Shown: in pieces, positions 1-10,766 of the stretch
Layout of the letters: each line of letters starts with the position of its first letter
Position numbering within the stretch: the first letter of the stretch is position 1
Assembly: GCA_002077065.1 (NCBI GenBank)
Contig: NAJO01000052.1
Span: 62,001 to 126,000, forward strand
DNA length: 64,000 nucleotides
From: Cryoendolithus antarcticus
Lineage: Eukaryota; Ascomycota; Dothideomycetes; Cladosporiales; Cladosporiaceae
Reading direction: 5' to 3'
The notes under the pieces: model-generated
What the model was told of the DNA's origin: nothing
The model's database searches: none
What the model saw: the letters and a program-made list of their open reading frames with translations, nothing else
Made by a program: the position numbers and the translations under genes

Positions 1-252
1 CTCACAATCGATGCCACCCCATCGATCTGTAAGCGACAAGGACACAGGACTATTACTGGCATGATCATAAATCTCTGTTCCACGACCCATGTCGTGATGC
101 TCGAGATGCCGGCGTGGAATGGGAAGGGGCGACCTCATGCACAGGTGATGTCGCCTAAAAAAGTCGTTGCTGGGCCAACAAATTGTCCAAACACGCGACT
201 TCAGCATTCCTCATGCACGGGTTCGGAACGGTGAATACCACAGTATGCGCAA

Positions 253-1746
253 ATGGACGATCAAGAAAGCAGCACAGGTCAGGTCGCTGGAGTGGAGAGC
301 AGTTCACCGAAGATAACGCTGTCGGAAGGCGTTAGGAAAGCATACGGACTCGATGCGCCGAACTCAAGAAGGGATGATGGCTTCGTGACCGAGAGCGAAG
401 ATGAGGATGTCAGACCAGACCGGAAGTCGAACCACAGCCATGCGACAACGAACGAGTCTCGCTATTACTCTCGACCTTTCACACCCCTCACGCCCACCCG
501 CCCGCGACTCCGACGTCTAAGGACCGGTTCGCCCACCAGAAGCGCGACAAATAGTCCGCGATCTCAGCGGCGGACTCCCAGACCCAACCTCGACTATCCT
601 CTAATCCTATTGCACATCACACTCCTGCCAGTCTCTCTTTCCTGGTCCTACGCCTCGCTCCAGAGCTTGTTGCCAGCAAAGACATGGCAGAACCTACAAC
701 GCCTCGAGTCCAAGATCTCAGCCACGATGCTGCAGCGTGGACTACTGGTTCCACATCCAGAGGGAGATCTTGAGGTACTGGTGGAAAGGCTATTGGAGGC
801 ACTGGACTTGGGCGAGGGGAGGGTGACGAAATGCGGACATTTCCGCCGTCCCGCCCGGCTCTCAATGGACTCGCTGTCGAGTGACTCTGGTCTTGGATCC
901 AGCGTGTCGGACTTCGATGGTACGGATGCATGCGACACATGCGGCGAGGCGGTGGATGAGGGCGGGACTAGCAGCAAAGCCTGGACTGTGCGCATCTTTG
1001 CGGCGAACGGGCTAATGGGTAGAGAAGCGTGGAGTGCAGCGTGGCGAGAGATGGAAAGCGTTGATGTGGAGATCGTGCCGCGGATCGATGGCGAGACAAG
1101 GCGAAAGCTTGAGGAGAGGAAGAGAGAGGAAGCTGCTGAGGAGATGGAGAGAGCAGAGGATGAGGAGACAAGGATACGAGAGCTTGTGGAGGAGCAAATG
1201 CTTTTGGCGTACGAGCGTGTCAAAACAGAAACGGAAGAGGTCGAGCGCCAGCAACACGAGACGTTGAACGACCTTGCCCTGGGTCGTGAAGCGGAGTCAA
1301 CAGACACCAGAAGGCACTCAGACCTACCTCCCATCTACCGGCCCAAGGATATCCCGCTCTCGATCCTCCTGCGAAACTACATCTACCTCCTAGCGCAAGA
1401 CTGGCGTAATGTGGCCATCGGATGTCTGGCACTGCTTGTCTTGGCGTTGGCTACCACGTCGGGATCGGAAGGCACACCTGAGACCATGCCAGCTGTCTCG
1501 GACAGCGTATATGGCGTACTGGGCTCGATGCCTGAGGTCGGCCAGACCGTTTCGAGGTCAGCAAATGCCGCCATCGGTGATGTATCTTCCCGTATCCGTC
1601 CCACTGGCGCCACGACGCCCAGCCTTGTGCAGGAAGCAGGCAAGAAGGTGACAGAGATAGGGCTGTATGAGCAGCACAGGCTGACCTCGCCGGTGTACAA
1701 TTTGGCAAGACTATTCGAGCCGCAGATGTGCGGAGTAGGGGAATGA
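253..1746 (+). CDS. Conserved fungal membrane protein of unknown function
   Basis: Single-exon ORF of 497 aa. The first ~110 residues are Ser/Pro/Arg-rich and look disordered. A hydrophobic stretch follows at ~114-136 (DYPLILLHITLLPVSLSW), then a folded-looking part containing CGHF (~195) and CDTCGE (~226), whose cysteines could bind a metal. A charged coiled coil of about 60 residues rich in Glu/Arg lies at ~283-345, and a clear single transmembrane helix at ~387-403 (VAIGCLALLVLALATTS) precedes a ~95-residue tail. The layout resembles an ascomycete-wide family without an assigned role; I cannot name a function. The ATG is the first in frame. Membrane anchoring is inferred from hydrophobicity alone. 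Confidence 0.75.
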   Translation: MDDQESSTGQVAGVESSSPKITLSEGVRKAYGLDAPNSRRDDGFVTESEDEDVRPDRKSNHSHATTNESRYYSRPFTPLTPTRPRLRRLRTGSPTRSATNSPRSQRRTPRPNLDYPLILLHITLLPVSLSWSYASLQSLLPAKTWQNLQRLESKISATMLQRGLLVPHPEGDLEVLVERLLEALDLGEGRVTKCGHFRRPARLSMDSLSSDSGLGSSVSDFDGTDACDTCGEAVDEGGTSSKAWTVRIFAANGLMGREAWSAAWREMESVDVEIVPRIDGETRRKLEERKREEAAEEMERAEDEETRIRELVEEQMLLAYERVKTETEEVERQQHETLNDLALGREAESTDTRRHSDLPPIYRPKDIPLSILLRNYIYLLAQDWRNVAIGCLALLVLALATTSGSEGTPETMPAVSDSVYGVLGSMPEVGQTVSRSANAAIGDVSSRIRPTGATTPSLVQEAGKKVTEIGLYEQHRLTSPVYNLARLFEPQMCGVGE

Positions 1747-2206
1747 ACTCGATGAGTTGATCCTTGCCTTCGTGTGTTTGCTGCAGATGACGAGATGTTT
1801 GAGCGTTCTGAGCGAATGTGCTTTTGACAGATACCCTAATCGCTTAGACAGTAGCAGTATGTAGATGAGCATGAGTGATGAAATGGAGATACTGTACCCA
1901 GCATCAGGGTTCATGACCGGGTTTGTGACAAGACCTTACGCCAGTCCCTCACGCAGTGCACTTAGCTGTTGCGTGCGAGCCCACAGTCGGACCTTTCCTG
2001 ACACGACATCATGTGTAATTTGTATGTGCTTTGTGGTTTCTTCATTGATTGTATGAGCTAGCTGCGGTACCCACACGCCACTATCACTCAAGTCACCAGC
2101 ATCCTGGGCGACGCAGCGAAGCAGACCGGTGTCCCTACCAAGCCCGACCCCGCCAGCGTTCACCCACGCAAGACCTGCCAACACAAGCCCATTGAATAAA
2201 CACTCT
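1747..2206. other. Convergent 3' intergenic stretch
   Basis: About 460 bases between the 3' end of the unknown membrane-protein gene and the 3' end of RPS5 on the other strand. It presumably holds both 3' UTRs. Short ORFs here have no recognisable features. Confidence 0.5.
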
Positions 2207-3039
2207 CTACCGGTTGCTCTTGGCTACACGCTCCAACTCATCCTTCTTCTTGATGGCGTAGCTGTTGCTGCTGCCCTTGGCAGCGTTAATGAGCTCCTCT
2301 GCCAGGCACTCGGCAATGCTCTTGATGTTGCGGAAGGCGGCCTCGCGGGCGCCGATGGTGAGGAGGGCGATGGCCTGGTTCACGCGGCGGAGGGGCGAGA
2401 CATCAACGGCTTGACGGCGGACAGTACCCGCGCTGCCAATACGTGTGGAGTCCTCGCGTGGTCCGCAGTTGACGATGGCGTCGACGGCGATTTGGATGGG
2501 GTTCTGGTCGGTCATGATGTGGACCTGCGGTGCTCTGTCAGTGATGGGTCTCTGAGACTAGCTGCATGCGTTCTTGACGTACGATCTCGAAGGCGTGTGC
2601 GACGATGCGCACAGCCATGAGCTTCTTTCCGTTGTTGCGGCCGTTCATCATGAGGGAGTTCGTAAGGCGCTCGATGATAGGGCATTGCGCCTTTCGGAAT
2701 CGCTTGATGGCGTATCGGCCGGCGGAGTGGGAGATGTAGACGGGTTGGCGGATTTGGATGTAGTCGCTGTGGAGGATACTGTTAGCCGCTGTCCTGGTGC
2801 TGCTTCCGCTGTGCTTCGCTTCGTGCGAGACGATATTCCCCCGGCAGCTCTCGACCTGTCTCCTACCCCTCCCTTCACAGCGGGATTACTCACGTCAAGG
2901 AGATATCCCTAATCTCGACATCCTCGTAGCTCCACTTGTTGAAGAGCTTTATCGAGCCGATCTCTGATGTGACGTCCTTGGGGAGGACCTGGTATCCCGA
3001 TGGTGCCTCGACCTCGACCTCGCCATCTGATGCCGACAT
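2207..3039 (-). CDS. RPS5: 40S ribosomal protein S5 (uS7)
   Basis: Three exons on the minus strand: 3039-2894, 2766-2583 and 2524-2207, giving 215 aa, the usual length for eukaryotic uS7. Both introns are GT-AG (donors GTGAGT and GTACGT; acceptors CACAG and CGCAG) and the phases agree. The protein runs [13 protein letters not shown]..., then the hallmark uS7 segments [40 protein letters not shown] and [20 protein letters not shown], and ends in ERVAKSNR. It is a small-subunit component at the mRNA exit and tRNA E-site. Exon 3 alone reads as an open frame from an internal Met, so a gene finder without splicing would call only the C-terminal half. It is transcribed divergently from the membrane-protein gene at 3671. 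Confidence 0.95.
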
Positions 3040-3670
3040 GATTGCGGTATTGGACTGACGAATAGCCTAATGAGGTACTCGAACTGTCGCCGGTGGGTTA
3101 GGGAGGTGAAGAGTCGTTGTTGTGGGTGCACCTGCGAATCTCGAAGCCTGACGTTGGCGTGCGGTGCGATAAATCGAATGTCGACGTGCGACTGTGTGCC
3201 AAGACGCGCTAGGCTCGATTGGCTGAGCGACCAAATTGCAATTGCAACACGAACTCGTGGGTCTTCGTGCCTTTTTCATGTCTGTCACAAATTGCACGCT
3301 GTGCGGATCTCATCATTGTCATGTGCTCGAATATACGCTTGATGCGAGCTGATTGTCGCCACCCGGGACATAGCTCTCGCTGAGAGTCGCGGCCAGCTCT
3401 TCGAGATGGCTAGCGGCACCTCCAGCATCAAGACCTCGCATAGAACCTCGTGGCAAGATGCCCCAAGCACTACTCGAAAACCTAATGCACGGCTCGGAGT
3501 CTCGGGTTCACCGTAGACTGCTCTCGCTGTTCTGCGCTGGTCAGAATCCAAGCAAGGGATGGTATCTAGGTGGTAGCATTCCATGTAAACATCTCCTTCC
3601 TGTGTTTGTTCTCTTTCCCTCACCGAAATCTTGAAACCTCGCTGTGTGTTACAGAGTCTCTCAAGATAAG
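3040..3670. promoter_or_regulatory. Divergent promoter region, RPS5 / membrane-protein gene
   Basis: About 630 bases between two divergent start codons, so it must hold both promoters and 5' UTRs. I see no unambiguous TATA box or known ribosomal-protein element. Short ORFs inside lack family features. Confidence 0.5.
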
Positions 3671-5797
3671 ATGGCGTCCTCCAGCCCATGGACTGCCAGT
3701 ATAGAGACGCAAATCAAGCCCGGGTACTTCGTCCTAGCATATCGCATTGGCCTGGTCGCAGCCAGCCTACTCGCAATTGGAAGCCTGATCGCTCATCTAG
3801 TCGGCCACTCGCGGGAAATCAGCTTCCTGTTCAGCGCGCGTGGTGGTCGCAAGCGCAAACGAAATTTGATCTTCTTCCTGGTATTAGCAGCGGTGTGCTT
3901 CATCTCGATCACCACTGCGAGATACGCCGCGCATCCCGATGAGTTCGAAGCGATCATTCACGACGCGGAGGCGGCAGCTGCGCAAGCCTGGAGGCACCCC
4001 GACGCTGCGCTGCATGACTTGCAGGACAAGGCGAACAAGCTTGGGGCCAAGTTCACGAGCGTGCCAGATGTCAATCTCAATGGCAGAAATGCTAGAGGTG
4101 ACAAGGCGCAGCAGCCGATACTCGACAGGTAAGCTACCCCGAGGGACGCATCGGTAAACTTTATTGACGCTATTCCTAGCAAACCTGGCCGTGTATACGC
4201 ACCGCTGCACTCGAATGTAGATGTCAACGGGTTCGCACCGGCCTCGCCATACCACTCGCTGAAGGAGGACCATCCATTCTCGCGCTGGTTAGAGGCGAAA
4301 CTCCCCATCGAGTCGGCCATTGGCACGGAGGCAGAAGTAAACGGGTGGATCACGATGTGGCGCGATCCTGCGCACTACTGGTGGGTACAGCAATGGCACA
4401 TGGGCGCTGTGACATGGGCACCTTACGTTGGCTGGCAGAGTAAGTGCAGCATACTGCCGCTATTGTACTAAGACTCACACTGGCTCAGCTCGCCTCCGCG
4501 CACTACCATGGAGTACGCCCTTGATCTTCATATTCCTGGCCTCGCAATTCAGCTTTGCCGGTGCACAAAGTCTGCTCTACGCGTTGCTATTGGTTTCGCC
4601 CGTTCGTGACAGTAACCTGGAGCGCTGGACACCGACTCCCGCGGTCCTGCTTGTCCCAGTCTATGCTTTAGTTGGCGTTACTGCCTTACTCCCAGCAGCA
4701 GTGGGCTGGGAAGGCTCGGTCTACGTGCACAGGCTGGCAGAGTACACGGCATACTTCCTCAGCTTTGCTGTAGCTGTAAGATGGTCACGAGTCCATATAC
4801 TCCCACAACAGTCCACTGACTTGCCTCGCAGTGGTTTCACCCAGCCCGTCTCGGCTCCTACCACCTCAAGCCCTACTACGCCCAGCAGATCCGCAAGACT
4901 CTCTACTTCTGGCTTACAGTCCCGACCCTTGCTCTCCACCTCTACGCGACTTTCTCGGTCATCTTCACGATAGACTACACATCCCACAATCGCTGGTGGC
5001 TGCCGGGCCACCGCAACTGGCGCTTCAGCCGGAAGACCGCCCCTGATCTCGAAGAGCTACGTCAGGGCGCTGGCCTCACCTTCGGCGCTTTGGCGAGACC
5101 GGCAGCCATCAACTCTATATGCTGGGATGTGATATTGTCCGGCGTCGTCCTTGCGGCCTGGGCTATCACGCACGAGCTCGAGGCTAGACACATGTTGCGC
5201 AGTACTCTCATGCCCTGGCTGCAAGATTGGCCCTACCATTTCACCGAAACAGAACACTTCACCGGCCGAGCCGTTGATACTAGTCGGCGCTCCCAGCCTA
5301 CACCTTTACCTCAGCCCACCATCCGCCGCACGCCCAGCGGTCGCGCGATGCCAGAACCAAGCTGGCTAGACCGCATGACGCAGTTCGCGAGACCGATGGA
5401 AGCGCCTACCACCGCTACCGAGAAGGCTGATATGCGCAACCGCGGGCGCGTGGCCAAGCACACGTACACTTTCTCCGACGGTGAGAGCGGATATACAGCT
5501 TCCAAGCTCACGCAGGATGGACAGACACGTATTTCCTCGCACAAATTCGGGACCTCGCCTGCTAAAGGGCGGCCGGGCTCGAGATCAAGGTCTAGAGGGC
5601 GGGCTGTGAGTGCCGCAAGAGCTGGTGGGGGAGAGGCGAGCGGAGAGTACTACAGAGGTTTCACTGCCGCTGCACCACTAGAAGAGGGACCAACTGGGTG
5701 GGAAGCACCAGGTGTGCTTTGGTGTCTTGGCGTTGTTGGAGGACTTGGAGCAGCGGCTGTAGGGGCAGCGGGAGCGGAGATGGAGAAGGGGTGGTAA
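3671..5797 (+). CDS. Multi-pass transmembrane protein, function unknown
   Basis: Four exons: 3671-4128, 4180-4439, 4489-4775 and 4832-5797 (656 aa). All introns are 49-56 nt, GT-AG, with donors GTAAGC, GTAAGT and GTAAGA, and the phases close. I start at MASSSPW because the upstream Met of the open frame precedes a less likely leader. Hydrophobic segments lie near residues 20-42 and 62-80, then several in exons 3 and 4 (for example LIFIFLASQFSF, VLLVPVYALVGVTALLP, LTVPTLALHLYATFSVIFTI), so at least six membrane passes are likely. A WITMWRDPAHYWWVQQWHM segment precedes the central helices. The ~200-residue C-terminal region is Ser/Arg/Pro-rich, and a last hydrophobic Gly/Ala-rich stretch lies near the end. 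I recognise no transporter or enzyme motif. Confidence 0.8.
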
Positions 5798-6708
5798 TTC
5801 AATGATTCCACAGCAGTAATGTATGATCTTAATTCCGAAGTAGCCGTACCACGCGACAAATCATCTTCGCCGTTTGAAAAGAACGCGCTAGTGACAGGGC
5901 GGTGAGTCGACAATATGTTAGTAAGTTGGCAGGGCTGGCCTATCATGTGTTGGCATAGAGGAAATCGTCACGTGGACGAGCGAGTCCGACATCCCGAGGA
6001 TTTGGCAACTTTGGCGAAGGCAACAGAATTCGGAGTTTAGCCAAGATTTTACTTTGTCTTGTCGGTCCGCGGCGTGGGTGAGGAAGGTTACGACGGCAAG
6101 TGAAGGCGTTCGCCCAGGTCTTGTTGCTTGGGAGGTGCGAGTCGAGATCGCGAAAGACAGGAAATTGGATGCTGTCATGGGTGTAGCATCGCGTTTCCAA
6201 ATAGAAGACGACAGCATGGGTGGTGTTTGAGAGCGGATGCTGTCGAGCAAACAGCATGCGGAGACAGGAGCGATGGGTAAAATGCGATACGAAGTGAACG
6301 GAGCCAGACTTGGCCGAGAAAAAGCTGTGATTGGTCGATCCAAGTTTATCGACGGTGACGGGCTTGTCACTGGCCGAGGGGCAGTGCACCCGTTTCAGCA
6401 TGTCGCTCAACGCCCATTCCAAGTCCTGCACTCTCAGTCTCCATCTCACAATCGTTCCACCATCACGACCAACTCTTCCACGACTCTCGACAACACCATC
6501 GACACTCGTTATCAGTCCTGACCGCACGAGGAAGGAGGAACCTGCGCACTCACAAGCGACGAGAGCAACGAATCTTGGTGCCGCGTCAGCCGGAGACGAG
6601 GCCTGCAGCTGAGGGGTCGACAACCACGCAACCCATCAACAACACACCTAAAGCATCGAAAACCCGCCCGTAAGGCACCCCAAGGCATTCGACAAACCTT
6701 CGCCACAC
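5798..6708. promoter_or_regulatory. Promoter and long leader upstream of the bZIP gene
   Basis: About 910 bases upstream of the bZIP start. It contains ATG-initiated ORFs on the plus strand, including one at 6237-6521 (94 codons) that could act as a uORF if the leader is transcribed. A 226-codon minus-strand ORF (5943-6623) has no recognisable domain. I assign the stretch to promoter plus 5' UTR. Confidence 0.4.
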
Positions 6709-8435
6709 ATGTCTGCCACGCAACACGCCGCCATGGCCACCGCTGCCAGACCCGTCGTCAAGACCGAGGACTTCAACATGGACAACTTCTTCGACTTCAA
6801 CCAGAGCACTACCCAGCAGTCGCCTGTGACTGCGGGTTCTTCTCGCTCGCCACGTAACAATGGCATGCAGGACTGGAATGCGCTGAGTCCGTATGGACAG
6901 TCTGATGAGCGCCAGCAGTTCAGTGGGCCGAGCCATGACTACACTCAGCATAGGCAGCAGGTTGGCATTCCTGTTGGTAGCATGTCACATCTGCCTATGC
7001 AGCCACAGATGTTCGATGGCGGCTACAACACTGGGATTGATATGACCTTTGATGGATTCAGTGGGTACAACACTGGATTCGACTTGGACACCGACATGAC
7101 TGTGGACTTTGGCCAGGCCCCTATGCCGCCTATGTTCTTCCCGACCACTGCTACCGATGCTCAGGCCGATGCATTTGTTGATCCCAACAGCATTGGCGGA
7201 CAGGAGGAGACTAGCCGTGTCGGTCGCTTGTGGCCTGGCATGCACTCCCAGCAGGCTCAGCAAGCTGCTATGGAGAAGGCTGCGCAGACCCACGCTATGC
7301 AGCACCGTCAACAGAAGTTGCAGGCTCAGCACCAGCAGTTCCGTCAAGTCGCCAACAGCGCTGCTGGTTCTAGCCAAGGGTCGTCATCCCAGCAGAGCCA
7401 GAACAACAGCCAGAGCAACAGCAGTGGCAAGCGTCCTGCTCACGTCACTGAGCCGCATGTCGAGGAGAGCATCTCTCGCTTGCTCAACCAGATGCGCCAG
7501 AATAGCAGCGCGTCTGGCGATGATGGCGACTCGCCTGATGGCAATCATTCACACATCTCGCGCATGCGCAAGGATGAGGAGGAGATGGACGAAGATGAGC
7601 GTCTCCTCGCTTCTGATGAGGGCAAGAAGTTGTCGAGCAAAGAGCGCAGGCAGCTACGTAACAAGGTCTCTGCTCGCGCTTTCCGATCGAGGAGGAAGGG
7701 TAAGCATCACTGTGATGAGGTCACCAAGCTACGCATACTAACAAGATCACAGAGTACATCGGCCAACTCGAAGGCGAAGTCGCTGTCAAAGTCCAAGAAG
7801 CTTCAACTCTCCGTTCCGAGAACACAGCTCTCATGCAAGAGAATGAACGCTACCGCGGCCTGATCGAGACCCTCCTCCGCCACCCGGCCTTCACACCCTT
7901 CATCAACGACATCAGCAAAGATCCCTCCGTCCTCGGCATGCCGCAGATGCAGTCTCAAACGCAGCAAGCTCCACAACCTACACCTGCGCCTGAGCAGCAA
8001 CAACAGCAAGCGCCTCTCGCCCAGCCTACGCCTCAACACGAAGACATCAAGCCCGAGTTCCTCAACTTCGACGCCTCGCAGTTGCAGATCCCGCAATCCC
8101 AGCCCCAGCAACAACAGCAGCCCTTCTCGCCTCAGACCCAGCACCCTCGCCCATCGCAGGGTGGCAACGAGAGGGTTGGTCTGGCGATGATTCCGGAGAA
8201 TGACTTCAGCAAGCTAAATCTCAATGGGTTTCAGGCTATGAACTTCAACCAGTTTCGGAGTGTGAATGCTTTTGCTGTGTTGGATGTACCTGTTGGGCCG
8301 TGCCCGGTTGAGGTGTTGGCTGGGTCGAGTGTGGACTTTGGTGGTGCTGCGACTGAGATGGCGCCGGGTGGGTTGGATATTTTGTTGGCGAAGCTTGATC
8401 AGGCTGCTTGTCGGCTCAGTGGGGAGATGAATTAG
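6709..8435 (+). CDS. bZIP transcription factor, Gln-rich
   Basis: Two exons, 6709-7699 and 7753-8435 (557 aa). The 53-nt intron (GTAAGC...ACTAAC...CACAG) interrupts the bZIP itself, right after the basic region. That region is KERRQLRNKVSARAFRSRRK at ~311-330, with the signature N-x7-R (NKVSARAFR). The zipper follows with heptad positions in EYIGQLEGEVAVKVQEASTL. Long Gln/Ser-rich tracts lie before it (~165-245) and after it (~380-440). The sequence after the basic region (KEYIGQLEGEVA) and the C-terminal FAVLDVPVGPCPVE resemble the filamentous-fungal bZIP group that includes nitrogen regulator MeaB and the Podospora IDI-4 type; I cannot say which orthologue it is. Two starts are possible: Met1, or Met9 at 6733 with the stronger GCCGCCATGG context. 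Confidence 0.9.
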
Positions 8436-8775
8436 TCGAGTGGATTGCTGATGGAGATCATTGTGTGTCTGCAAAGTCTGCGACACCGGAGAGATAAGGG
8501 ATCATGTTGTGGTCGAGTAGTGGAGCGTATTTCATGTTAGGTCCGAGACGAGCATATACAGTTTTATGTCTGCCTGTCAGGTAGCATATGAGTACTATGA
8601 TTATTACCTTACTCCGAGTCTGTTTGTTGTCCTACCCTAAGTCTACTTTATCCTCCTACCTGATACGCTCTGTGAGGTAGGGTATGATATGCCGACTCCG
8701 ACCACAGCCAACTCTGGCAGTAAAGGGAGATGTTCGCATCTATATCAACGTTAATTCACATGTATTGACAAACCC
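8436..8775. other. Convergent intergenic stretch, bZIP / MFS 3' ends
   Basis: About 340 bases between two 3' ends. It probably holds both 3' UTRs; nothing else recognised. Confidence 0.4.
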
Positions 8776-10275
8776 TCATGGCCGCGGCTTCAGACTCGCC
8801 GCAGGGCTTCGACGATCATCCATATCCTCATCGCTCGACAATTCATCAAAAGATACTCTCGCTTCGTGTGCTTGAGAAGCCTCTCCCAACTCGTGCTGCT
8901 CCTGCTCAAGCCCACCGCCCTTCGACTTATCCCCCTCAAGCTTCATGCCGACGAACATCGTCAACATCCCCACATCATACCCAGCTTTCAACATCCCAGC
9001 CACTACGAAACCGATCCAGAAATTCCCGCTCTGAGCCAGACTCCCTGTCAAAAGGGGCCCAGAGCTCTGACTCATAGTTTTGACCGTATTCACGATGCCC
9101 ATCACCGCCGTCCGTTCAGTCGGCAACACCACAGCTGACAGAAATGCACTTCGTGGCGCTTGGTCCATGGACGCTAGACTTGCTCGGGCAATGAGGATGA
9201 TCACCGTGACGATCACGGAGGGCGGGAGAGGGACCAGTGCGAGCAGGATAGCCGAGGGCAAGTGCGTGAACACCATCGTCCTCACGAGACCAATTCGTTT
9301 GGCGATCGCGGAGGCGAATATATTGCCTATACTCGACATGATCCCCGCTATGGCTATGACTGTACCTAGCTTTCCCTGGGGAAGCGCGAATTTCCGCTCC
9401 ATGTAGAAGGCTATCAGGGAGGAGGGCACCATGCCGCTGGCTAGGGAGTCGAAGAAGAAGAGGCCGCAGAGTTTGAGCAGGATGTGACGAGAGGAGGGGG
9501 AGATTTGTGCCAGCAGTGAGGTGGACTTTTTGGGTGGTGAGGTTGCGGGAGTGGTGGGTTGGGTGGGGAGGAAGGCTTGCTGCTCCTCTCTCGGTCTGGC
9601 GGACTCGGCTGCTAGTTTCGGCGCTTCGCAGGCAGAGCTGAGGAGCAGGGTGATGCCAGCTTTGGTCAAGCCTGCGATGGCGTAGACCCAGAAGACGACT
9701 CTGTAGGCGCCGACTTCGGCCCAACCAGCAGAGATGAGCGCTTGCGTAAGCCAACCACAGGTCAGTGATCCTGCTGCTGCACCCAGCGTCCCAACAACAA
9801 CATAAAAAGCGAAAACATCCGACCTGGTCTTCGCGTCCGTCAAATGCGCCAGCGTACTCTCCTCCACAGCCCTGAAAGGCCCAATCTCATTCCCACTCGG
9901 ACTGATAACCCCCACAACAGCAGCAGCAAGTAGGATCCAGTAATTCGAGAACATCGCGAACACGACGCCAGAAAACGCCATCAGCAGTCCGCCGGCAACA
10001 AGGATCTTCCGTCTACCCAGCTTGTCGGCCACCAAAGTGAGCAGCAAGCTGATGGCGACATCTCCGACGAGTGTCAGGGTCATGAAGAGCCCTATCTTGG
10101 TATCTGAGTGGCCGAGTGCGGCGAAGTAGATGGCGAGGATGAGAGTGCTGGAGCCGTAGGCGAACATCCGGATGCATCGTGTGAGGAGCAGGAGGTGGAC
10201 GTCTCGATGTGAGTTGAGCAGGGTGGTGAGGCCGAGTTCGTCTTGGGCCCGACGCCAGAGAGACTTTTGGGCCAT
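8776..10275 (-). CDS. Major facilitator superfamily transporter
   Basis: Single-exon, 499 aa, with about 12 hydrophobic segments in the two-bundle MFS pattern. The MFS motif A sits between TM2 and TM3 (VADKLGRRK, ~82-90), preceded by a glycine-rich TM2 (FMTLTLVGDVAISLLLTL). A hydrophilic central loop of ~45 residues (~218-262, Pro/Thr/Ser-rich) separates the halves. The N- and C-termini are hydrophilic, and the C-terminus is acidic (SFDELSSDEDMDD). The substrate cannot be told from sequence; the overall look is that of fungal drug/efflux or orphan MFS proteins. Its downstream neighbour is the convergent bZIP gene; there is no sign of a metabolite cluster around it. Confidence 0.9.
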   Translation of the reverse strand: MAQKSLWRRAQDELGLTTLLNSHRDVHLLLLTRCIRMFAYGSSTLILAIYFAALGHSDTKIGLFMTLTLVGDVAISLLLTLVADKLGRRKILVAGGLLMAFSGVVFAMFSNYWILLAAAVVGVISPSGNEIGPFRAVEESTLAHLTDAKTRSDVFAFYVVVGTLGAAAGSLTCGWLTQALISAGWAEVGAYRVVFWVYAIAGLTKAGITLLLSSACEAPKLAAESARPREEQQAFLPTQPTTPATSPPKKSTSLLAQISPSSRHILLKLCGLFFFDSLASGMVPSSLIAFYMERKFALPQGKLGTVIAIAGIMSSIGNIFASAIAKRIGLVRTMVFTHLPSAILLALVPLPPSVIVTVIILIARASLASMDQAPRSAFLSAVVLPTERTAVMGIVNTVKTMSQSSGPLLTGSLAQSGNFWIGFVVAGMLKAGYDVGMLTMFVGMKLEGDKSKGGGLEQEQHELGEASQAHEARVSFDELSSDEDMDDRRSPAASLKPRP

Positions 10276-10766
10276 CCCGGCTTCTGTGATATGCCAAGAT
10301 TCACATCTTCTCTAGACTGTAACTGTGATGCAGTCCTTCGATGATAAGAGGATGCCGACAATTGATACCACATGCACAGCAGAGAGGTGACGACAGTCGC
10401 CGCGTCACAGCCAATCAGAGGCGCGACGTGACAGCTCCAAGAGGAAGTTGACGGTCTCACTCTGAAGTGAACCTATCTTGTCGATAAGTCAAATGGAACG
10501 ACTATACAATTGATAAGAGTAATACTGTACAACTTGCCTGCTGAACGCCGGTTACCAGCCAGCTCACGCACTTCACCACAATCGATCCCCGCTAGGCCGC
10601 TTGCCCTGCTTGTGCGATGCAGTCATAATCAAATCAAGCGTAGCAACACCATGATCCCATGCAGCCATGAATCGTGATTCCGTCAAGTCGTAGCGCCGTA
10701 TGCAAAGGAATTTCGACGACCCGAGCTCATGTCGCCGAGGAGTCTCCCTCATCAGTCTGAGGGTTC
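10276..10766. promoter_or_regulatory. MFS promoter and 3' flank of LysM gene
   Basis: About 490 bases between two minus-strand genes. It includes the MFS upstream region. The spurious open frame 10573-10863 overlaps the real last LysM exon out of frame. No element recognised. Confidence 0.4.

Noticed and set aside
648..1334. Long minus-strand ORF (228 codons) opposite the first gene
   Set aside because: Ser-rich shadow of the plus-strand coding frame; no domain.
5943..6623. 226-codon minus-strand ORF upstream of the bZIP gene
   Set aside because: No recognisable motif and mixed composition; it covers the expected promoter and leader of the bZIP gene. Could be revisited with RNA-seq.
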